Part shown: positions 5,291-10,587 of the stretch, one piece after another
Layout: each line of letters opens with the position of its first letter
Numbering within the stretch: position 1 is the first letter of the stretch
Source: CAYJXJ01 sp964374095
Lineage (GTDB): Bacteria; Elusimicrobiota; Elusimicrobia; UBA1565; UBA9628
Direction of reading: 5' to 3'
Assembly (NCBI GenBank): GCA_964374095.1
Contig: CAYJXJ010000164.1
Location: 1-10,587 of the forward strand
Length of the DNA stretch: 10,587 nt
Program-made: the position numbers and the translations under genes
Notes under the pieces: model-generated
The model's input: the letters and a program-made list of their open reading frames with translations, nothing else
The model's database searches: none
Told to the model about the DNA's origin: nothing

Positions 5291-6352
5291 ATGTCATTAC
5301 GAACGATGGTCGTCGCCAAACCCAGCGTGCACGGACAGATGAGGCTCGCGCACTTGTACGAGATGCCCGAGCGCGATGTCGAGGCTCGCGTCCGCGAGTT
5401 GGAGGCGAACGGCCTCTTTCAGCGTTTGGTGGAGTCAGGGGTGGTGTCGGTGGAGCCCTACCCGCACGCGCGCTTCGCCGCGCGCCGGCTGGAGGGCCAT
5501 GGGCTCGGGACAACGGCCACGGAGGGGCTCCCCCAGCTCCTCGATGATGACGGCGACCTGGCCCCCGTGATCGAGCGCGTGGGCCGCGAGCGGTTCGAGG
5601 AGTATTTCCTGCGGGACGAGGCGCTTTCTGACGCGGACCGGGCCCGGCTGTGCGGCATCACGCCCGGCGAGGCCCGAAGGCTCCGGGAGCTTGTGGACCA
5701 ACTCCACGTCCGGGGCGAGTTCGAGAGCCCGGCCGAGCATCCCCTGCCTGCAAAGCCCTTCAGCGCCGTGGCGGGGATTGATGTCGAAGGCGGACGGCCG
5801 GTGCTCGGATTCTTCCACCGGGAAATCTGGAAGGGCCGCTACCGAATTGACGAGGGCAGGCGCGAGGAGTTGCTAGGGTCGCTGCCCCCGGGCGAGGCCC
5901 GGCGAGTGGAGCGGCTCCTGCGCCAGCTCGAATGGATTGATCAACGCAAGTCCACCCTCTACCGCGTCCTGGAGGCGCTGCTTGAAGCGCAGGCGGAGTT
6001 CCTCGTGACGCAAGACCTGGACCGCCGCCGGCCGCTGACCCAGCGGGCTCTGGCGTCCAAGCTCGACGTCCGGCCCAGCATCCTCAACAGGCTCATCTCG
6101 AACAAGTCATGCCGGCTTCCCTGGGGTCGTGAGACCCCCCTCAAGACCCTGGTCCCCAGCAGCAAGACGCTCATGCGCGACCGGCTCTACCAGATCGCTA
6201 CGGAGCGCCCGGAATTGCGCGACGAGGACCTGCGGCATGAAATGAAGCGCCTTTACGGAGCGCGGCTGTCCCGCCGGTCGGTGGCGGAGTACCGCAAAGA
6301 ACTCGGTCTCGGCGGCCGCGGCCGCCGAGGCGGACAAGAGAAAACACAATGA
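5291..6352 (+). CDS. Atypical short sigma-54 (RpoN-like) factor
   Basis: A 353-aa protein that would direct RNA polymerase to -24/-12 promoters. A degenerate region I (about 10-47: PSVHGQMRLAHLYEMPERDV, then ELEANGLFQRL) corresponds to the activator-contacting segment. A shortened core-binding part (about 95-240) includes VERLLRQLEWIDQRKSTLYRV, equivalent to the conserved A-W-L-x-x-x-x-x-R-x-x-T-L block. The helix-turn-helix is LTQRALASKLDVRPSILNRL (249-268), followed by NKSCRLPWG (271-279). The RpoN box reads SRRSVAEYRK (327-336) against the usual ARRTVAKYRE. Canonical RpoN is about 450-500 aa, so this one is clearly reduced and diverged. It sits 7 bases after the DHp gene, with GAGGGG shortly before the ATG; ATG 5306 is an alternative. 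Placement behind an NtrC-type gene suggests a dedicated sigma/activator pair. Confidence 0.85.
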   Translation: MSLRTMVVAKPSVHGQMRLAHLYEMPERDVEARVRELEANGLFQRLVESGVVSVEPYPHARFAARRLEGHGLGTTATEGLPQLLDDDGDLAPVIERVGRERFEEYFLRDEALSDADRARLCGITPGEARRLRELVDQLHVRGEFESPAEHPLPAKPFSAVAGIDVEGGRPVLGFFHREIWKGRYRIDEGRREELLGSLPPGEARRVERLLRQLEWIDQRKSTLYRVLEALLEAQAEFLVTQDLDRRRPLTQRALASKLDVRPSILNRLISNKSCRLPWGRETPLKTLVPSSKTLMRDRLYQIATERPELRDEDLRHEMKRLYGARLSRRSVAEYRKELGLGGRGRRGGQEKTQ

Positions 6353-7719
6353 ACCCAATAGTGGCCGTTTTCAGCGTGATCGCGCTGTCCTCTATCCTCG
6401 GGCCCGACAGGGCGTCCGCCACGGTGGTCGTGCCGGTCCCCGCGGGCGGCGCTTTTTACGCCATGCCATTGCCCGCTTGGGGCGGGGTGGTCCGGAATCT
6501 CTATCCCGCCGTCCAGTTTCAGGCGCTGTCGAACCCCCGGCTTCTTCCGCTTCAGAGTGTTCTGGGGCAGGTGNNNNNNNNNNAGCGCGAGCATCCGCGC
6601 ATTATAATTCCCGTTCAACCGGAGGATCGTCTTGCCGGGCTCAGGAGCCTGGAATTCGTGAGATTCATGCCCAAAACCTATCGGGAGAGGCCGGAGGCCT
6701 TCGCCCGGCTGGATTCCGACAGGCAGATAGCCAGTCTCAACAGGGGAGTCCGGGCCGCAAGCCGGGCGCTGGACAGCGAGGCAGCCGAACTGACGGTGAA
6801 AGTCACCGCCGGCGGGGCCACCGCCGCGGACGTGGATCGGCTGGCGGCGATCCTCGGCAATGACTTCTATCTGTCGCCAGGAGTACGGCAGGCCGTCCAG
6901 GAAAACCTCTCCCAGATAGTCGGGGCCAAGACCCCGGAGGGTCCCAAGCATCCAGCCTTAAAGCAGATCAGGGAGATTCTCGCCCAGTCGCCGAGCCGCC
7001 AGGGCGGGATGTTCGACAACAATACCCGGTCCCCCTTTTCGCAGGAGCACGAACCCCCAGCCGTTTCAGTCCCAACGTCATTTTCCCCCTTGCACAGGCC
7101 TAGCGGGCTGATGCCAGGCCGTTCGAGAAAGGATGAAGGAGAGAACCGACCAATGAAGACAGGCTCCAATAAGACAAAGGCGAAGCGCAAGACTGCGCCC
7201 GCAGGAAACGGACGGGGTATCAAAGCCCGTATCATCAAGGCCCTGGGCCTTCAGCCGCTTCCGGGAGAGGGCGGCTACTATCGGGAGACTTACAGGTCAG
7301 GCACCCAGGTGCCCATACCGTCGAAGAACGGCGAGCAGCCAGTGACCCGCCACCTCGGCACGGCCATCTACTACTTCGTCACGCCGCGTGAGTTCTCGGC
7401 GCTACACAAGCTCAAGAGCGACGAGGTCTTCCACTTCTACGGCGGCGATCCGGTGGAGATGCTCCAAATCTCCGAGACCGGCGAGGTCAAGACAATCATC
7501 CTGGGTTCAGACGTGCTCGCGGGCCATCAACCCCAGGTCACCGTTCCGGCCGGCACCTGGCAAGGAACCAGGCTGCTCAAGGGCGGCAAATACGCCCTTA
7601 TGGGAACAACCGTCTACCCGGCGTTTGAGTTCGCCGACTTCGAGCTGGGCAAGAGGGGCGACATGATCGCGCGCTTCCCGGAGCTTGCGGCGCAGATCAA
7701 GAGATTCACCCGGGAGTGA
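6349..7719 (+). CDS. Secreted protein, frame continues into a DUF985-type cupin
   Basis: The ATG at 6349 overlaps the sigma-54 stop (ATGA). Residues 1-24 form a signal peptide (VAVFSVIALSSILGPDRASA, AXA-type cleavage site), followed by VVVPVPAGGAFYAMPLP. Ten Ns (codons 76-79) interrupt the sequence, so the frame across them is uncertain. Beyond the gap an unrecognised mostly helical region (about 80-225) ends in HPALKQIREILAQ, then a Pro/Ser-rich linker (about 230-268), then the cupin. No stop separates the secreted part from the cupin in this frame. Stops in the other two frames occur at 7101 (TAG) and 7109 (TGA), so one indel would split it into two genes. An exported domain fused to a usually cytosolic cupin would be odd, so two genes are at least as likely. 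Confidence 0.6.
   Translation: MNPIVAVFSVIALSSILGPDRASATVVVPVPAGGAFYAMPLPAWGGVVRNLYPAVQFQALSNPRLLPLQSVLGQVXXXXREHPRIIIPVQPEDRLAGLRSLEFVRFMPKTYRERPEAFARLDSDRQIASLNRGVRAASRALDSEAAELTVKVTAGGATAADVDRLAAILGNDFYLSPGVRQAVQENLSQIVGAKTPEGPKHPALKQIREILAQSPSRQGGMFDNNTRSPFSQEHEPPAVSVPTSFSPLHRPSGLMPGRSRKDEGENRPMKTGSNKTKAKRKTAPAGNGRGIKARIIKALGLQPLPGEGGYYRETYRSGTQVPIPSKNGEQPVTRHLGTAIYYFVTPREFSALHKLKSDEVFHFYGGDPVEMLQISETGEVKTIILGSDVLAGHQPQVTVPAGTWQGTRLLKGGKYALMGTTVYPAFEFADFELGKRGDMIARFPELAAQIKRFTRE
6574..6583. other. Assembly gap (10 Ns)
   Basis: Ten undetermined bases fall inside the secreted-protein gene. The true length is unknown, so neither the reading frame nor the physical linkage of the two sides is assured by this sequence alone. 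Both flanks read as plausible protein in the frame given. Confidence 0.97.
7153..7719 (+). CDS. Cupin superfamily protein (DUF985-like)
   Basis: Likely independent start within the longer frame; 188 aa from ATG 7153, with AAGGAG 11 bases upstream. After a lysine-rich N-terminus the sequence shows the typical family opening LGLQPLPGEGGYYRETY, then GTAIYYFVTPREFSALHKLKSDEVFHFYGGDPVEM. It then has VPAGTWQGTRLLKGGKYALMGTTVYPAFEFADFELG and closes with ELAAQIKRFTRE. This covers the double-stranded beta-helix of the cupin_5/DUF985 family, with candidate metal ligands His and Glu in the SDEVFHFY stretch. Related proteins are usually 150-170 aa and stand alone. The reaction or ligand of the family is not established to my knowledge; sugar-like or small acidic ligands are possible. 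Its stop overlaps a GTG start of the next gene. Confidence 0.7.
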   Translation: MKTGSNKTKAKRKTAPAGNGRGIKARIIKALGLQPLPGEGGYYRETYRSGTQVPIPSKNGEQPVTRHLGTAIYYFVTPREFSALHKLKSDEVFHFYGGDPVEMLQISETGEVKTIILGSDVLAGHQPQVTVPAGTWQGTRLLKGGKYALMGTTVYPAFEFADFELGKRGDMIARFPELAAQIKRFTRE

Positions 7720-8483
7720 AAACAGTCATGACCAAGGTGAAGCCCTCCTTTGTCGTGCAGTACATCGAGCGAGCATTCCTGACTCCTCAGGTCATGAATG
7801 ATGTGACCGGAACTTACGTTGGGTTCGTTAGGGGGCTTGAAGGGCTAATCAGCGAGATCGATCCTGTCTTGCTGCCAGCGGATCCCCAGGAGGCCGCCGA
7901 ACTTACTGCATCCCGAGCCGCCATGATGTCCCAGGTGCGCATTTGGGAAAACACCGGCACGGGCAATGGGAATCTCAAGGCACTGCCCGGTCACAAGGAG
8001 TCCGTTGTTGCGGCTGTTAAGAGAATACTTGTGAAGTGTCCCGATGAGAGGATACCACCGTCAGACAAACGGCTTGAATTCCTGAAGGACGCTGACTTTC
8101 GGCAGCAGTGTCTTAAAGATCTTGAGGCAATCGAGTTTCAGTTGCGGCATCAGCTTTGGAAGCCCGCGACAGTTCTCGCGGGCGCCCTAATCGAGGCCTT
8201 GCTTTGCGATTCTTTGCGAACCCCGCCGGTATTGAAGAAGATCGGGATTGTCGAGGCGCGACTCTTCTCCAGCAGGTTGGATGACATGATTAAATGGTCC
8301 TTTAAGGTGGGCCTGATAAAGGATGAAACGAAGAGGCTGTGTAAGCTGAGTGAGGAGTATAGGAATCTAATCCATCCCGGAAAGGAATTCAGAAAGAAAA
8401 TGCAGTGCAACAATGGCACCGCTTATGCCGCCTTTGCTGGCTTGCATCTTGTGATCAACGATTTGGCGGCAAGTAATCCATGA
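7716..8483 (+). CDS. HEPN-like protein of unknown function
   Basis: A 255-aa soluble, largely helical protein from the GTG at 7716, which overlaps the previous stop (GTGA); the ATG at 7728, with GGGAG 11 bases upstream, is an equally good start. The C-terminal half (about 132-250) resembles HEPN or DUF4145-type helical domains: a long helix RQQCLKDLEAIEFQLR, then KPATVLAGALIEALL, and a late YRNLIHPGKE (R216, N217, H220). HEPN ribonucleases carry R-x4-6-H, so the R-x3-H here is a variant and catalysis is not assured. A hand count over 8161-8460 gives about 51% GC against 63-80% in sample lines of the sigma-54 and regulator genes, which suggests separate acquisition. Function could be defence, toxin or simply unknown. 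Confidence 0.6.
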   Translation: MKTVMTKVKPSFVVQYIERAFLTPQVMNDVTGTYVGFVRGLEGLISEIDPVLLPADPQEAAELTASRAAMMSQVRIWENTGTGNGNLKALPGHKESVVAAVKRILVKCPDERIPPSDKRLEFLKDADFRQQCLKDLEAIEFQLRHQLWKPATVLAGALIEALLCDSLRTPPVLKKIGIVEARLFSSRLDDMIKWSFKVGLIKDETKRLCKLSEEYRNLIHPGKEFRKKMQCNNGTAYAAFAGLHLVINDLAASNP

Positions 8484-8523
8484 GAGCATCTGACCTAGTG
8501 CTTGAAGCGGGCCGCAGCCACCC

Positions 8524-10587
8524 ATGAAATTCGCCAACAAGGTCTTCCTCTTCACTTTCCTCATCGCCGGTCTCCTAGGATTCGGAGTAACCTGGGCCTC
8601 CCGCAGTTACGTGAAGAGGCAGGCAAAGGACACCTACGTCTCGAAGTATTCCCTGCTATCGGAGTCCCTGGGTCACGCCCTTCATCAGCTTGAGTCCAAC
8701 GTGGAAGCGCTCATGTACAGCGCCGGGAAGGTGGTCGTCCTGGAAGACGACCGCATGGGACTGCTTCCGACAGAGCGCCTAAAACACCTCCGCGACGAGT
8801 TGAGCGTCACCCATATCTTCGTCATCGACGCGAAAGGGAACTTCGTCCGCTCCACCAATGAGGATCCAAAGCTGATCCCCAACCTCTATTCCTTCTGCTC
8901 GAAGTACAGCGACCTGATAGTCGGCGGCGTCCGCTCCATGGGAACGCCGATCATCCCCCCCACACCCGAGCCCAAGCCATATAAGTTCCTGACCCTTCCG
9001 AACACCAAGCGGACCAGGATGATCGAAGTTGGCCTGCGCGTGGACTTCATCGGAGGGACCCTGTCCCAGGCGCTCAAAGCGGACCCCAACGTCGTCAACC
9101 TCAACCTGTACGCCCCTGACGGCACATCGTTGGGCAGGTTCAGCAAGAACGACTTTGACATTTCTCCCGGCAAGGTCGGTCTGCCGGAGCACATACCCGG
9201 TATCATCGAAACCAAGGACGGCTATCAATTCTTCACGAAGGTCCCCTCAACCCAGCCCCGCTGCTGCCAGTGCGAAGTCGCGGGAATCTCGAAGGACGGC
9301 GAATACTACTACGTGCTGGAGTCCCGAATCTCGAAGACGGAGTTGAACGCCGCGCTGGCATCCATTGAGAAATTCTTCCTCCTCATTGCCGCGTTCTCCT
9401 TTCTCGTCGCATTCATCGCGGCGAGGGTCGTCTCGCGGACTTTGGTGCGGCGGCTGGAAGGGGTCATTTCCGGTATTCGCGAGGCGAAGGACTCCAAGTC
9501 GCTCGGGACCCAGTTGGAAGTCGCCGGCAAGGACGAGATCGCCCACTTAGCCGCCGAGTTCAACGGGCTTCTCGGCGCGCTGAGCGAGGCTCAGACGGAG
9601 ATCGTGAATTCAAAGCGAGAGGCGGCGAGAGGCGAACTGGCCCGTCAGGTCTCGCACGACATTCGCTCGCCGTTGGCCGCGCTTGACTCGGTCTCGACCA
9701 GCGTTGCCCAGCTCCCGGAGGAACAGCGGCTCATCATCCGGAGCGCGGTGGGCCGAATACGCGACATCGCCAACCAGCTTCTCGGCACCTACCGGCGCGA
9801 GGCGCCGGCAGACGCCCGGAAGGAGCCGTCGCGGGAGCCCGCGGCCACCCCGCCGACGGACTGCTACTTGCTCTCCAGCCTGATCGACCCGATCATCACC
9901 GAGAAGCGCCTTCAATTCCGCTCCCACCTGGGGATCGAGATCGAGGCGAGACTCGACTCGGCATCCTACGGCCATTTCGCCAAAGTGGAGCCGACGGAGT
10001 TCAAGCGGGTGCTGTCCAACCTGATCGACAACAGTGTAGAAGCCCTTCCTGGGAAGGGTACGGTGACGGTGTCTCTCGCCCGCATGGATGACCTTGTTGA
10101 ACTGAAGGTGCACGACACCGGCAAGGGAATCCCTCCGGAGGTTCGCGAAAGGCTCGGCCAGAGAGGCGAAACGCACGGCAAACCGGGCGGCTCCGGCCTG
10201 GGCCTTTACCATGCCAAGAACTGTGCCGAGGCTTGGGGAGGGTCGCTTGAGATTGCCTCCGATGTCGGGAAGTGCACGGCTGTAGTGGTCAGGCTGCCGG
10301 CCGCGCCGCCGCCGGCATGGTTCGTGTCCCAGTTGGAGTTGGCCCCGGACAGTCCCGTCATTGTGATGGACGACGATACGACCGTCCATCAGATTTGGCA
10401 GGGACGCTTTGATTCGCTCGCCGTCCGCAAGGCCGGGGTGGAGCCCATGCACTTTTCCCGAGCCGAGGAATTGCGGCTATGGGTGAACTCCAACCGGGAA
10501 ATGGCCGCTGGTGCCGTCTACCTACTCGACTACGAGTTGCGCGGGTCGGACGAGACTGGATTGACGCTCGTTGAGGAATTGACCCTC
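8524..10587 (+). CDS. Hybrid sensor histidine kinase, C-terminus cut by window edge
   Basis: 688 codons are open from ATG 8524 to the window end. TM1 is at about residues 6-25 and TM2 at about 284-303. Between them lies a periplasmic sensor of about 255 residues with a Cache/PAS-like stretch (THIFVIDAKGNFVRSTNE) and four cysteines, C125 and the cluster C247-C248-x-C250. A HAMP-like region follows (about 304-360), then the DHp domain with phosphoacceptor H378 in VSHDIRSPLAAL. The ATPase has N-box N499-N503 (NLIDNSVEAL), G1 DTGKGIP (531-537) and G2 GGSGLGL (555-561). A C-terminal receiver begins with acidic D616-D618 and has phosphoacceptor D669 in YLLDYEL; it is incomplete here. It lies 40 bases after the HEPN-like gene and has no clear ribosome binding site. 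It is the likely input to the NtrC-type regulator (inference from position). Confidence 0.92.
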   Translation, partial: MKFANKVFLFTFLIAGLLGFGVTWASRSYVKRQAKDTYVSKYSLLSESLGHALHQLESNVEALMYSAGKVVVLEDDRMGLLPTERLKHLRDELSVTHIFVIDAKGNFVRSTNEDPKLIPNLYSFCSKYSDLIVGGVRSMGTPIIPPTPEPKPYKFLTLPNTKRTRMIEVGLRVDFIGGTLSQALKADPNVVNLNLYAPDGTSLGRFSKNDFDISPGKVGLPEHIPGIIETKDGYQFFTKVPSTQPRCCQCEVAGISKDGEYYYVLESRISKTELNAALASIEKFFLLIAAFSFLVAFIAARVVSRTLVRRLEGVISGIREAKDSKSLGTQLEVAGKDEIAHLAAEFNGLLGALSEAQTEIVNSKREAARGELARQVSHDIRSPLAALDSVSTSVAQLPEEQRLIIRSAVGRIRDIANQLLGTYRREAPADARKEPSREPAATPPTDCYLLSSLIDPIITEKRLQFRSHLGIEIEARLDSASYGHFAKVEPTEFKRVLSNLIDNSVEALPGKGTVTVSLARMDDLVELKVHDTGKGIPPEVRERLGQRGETHGKPGGSGLGLYHAKNCAEAWGGSLEIASDVGKCTAVVVRLPAAPPPAWFVSQLELAPDSPVIVMDDDTTVHQIWQGRFDSLAVRKAGVEPMHFSRAEELRLWVNSNREMAAGAVYLLDYELRGSDETGLTLVEELTL

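Noticed and set aside
9610..10452. Minus-strand frame of 280 codons
   Set aside because: It is antisense to the kinase core, where the H, N, G1, G2 and receiver motifs are all in register on the plus strand.

Overview
The window is GC-rich DNA of bacterial type. The genes are tightly packed with ATGA/GTGA overlaps. The proteins include a two-TM histidine kinase, a sigma-54 activator and a signal-peptide protein, which fit a Gram-negative or deep-branching didermic bacterium. A run of 10 Ns marks a scaffold gap, so this is probably a draft or metagenome assembly. I cannot name the organism. An uncultured high-GC lineage such as Elusimicrobiota or a deltaproteobacterial group is only a guess.

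Left part (1-3373, minus strand): a mobile-element-like module. In transcription order it holds an unrecognised 130-aa protein, a protein with a sigma-70 region-2-like domain but no region 4, a small ribbon-helix-helix (RHH) protein, a 358-bp non-coding stretch, a replication-relaxation (Replic_Relax-like) protein with a long Pro/Arg/Ala tail, and the start of a small membrane protein cut by the window edge. The non-coding stretch carries five TGCAAC hexamers at 12-bp pitch and a long imperfect hairpin. The RHH gene, repeat array, hairpin and relaxation gene together look like a replication or transfer origin region of a plasmid or integrative element.

Middle (3374-3724): a divergent intergenic region. 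It is packed with inverted repeats and ends, read on the minus strand, in a textbook intrinsic terminator with a U7 tract. This suggests a minus-strand structured RNA or an attenuated leader for the minus operon. A plus-strand promoter with duplicated TTGCGTTCG boxes lies next to the first plus-strand gene, which appears nearly leaderless.

Right part (3725-10587, plus strand): a signalling cluster. An NtrC-type response regulator with an intact sigma-54 activation core overlaps by ATGA a 69-aa stand-alone DHp-like phosphotransfer candidate. Seven bases later comes an atypical, short sigma-54 (353 aa, RpoN box recognisable), which overlaps by ATGA a secreted protein. That protein's frame runs through the N gap into a DUF985-type cupin. 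A lower-GC HEPN-like protein follows. Last is a hybrid histidine kinase with a periplasmic sensor, HAMP, DHp, ATPase and receiver domains, cut by the window end. The simplest reading is a dedicated circuit: kinase and/or DHp protein, then the NtrC-type activator, then its own private sigma-54. Activator and sigma factor are co-transcribed.
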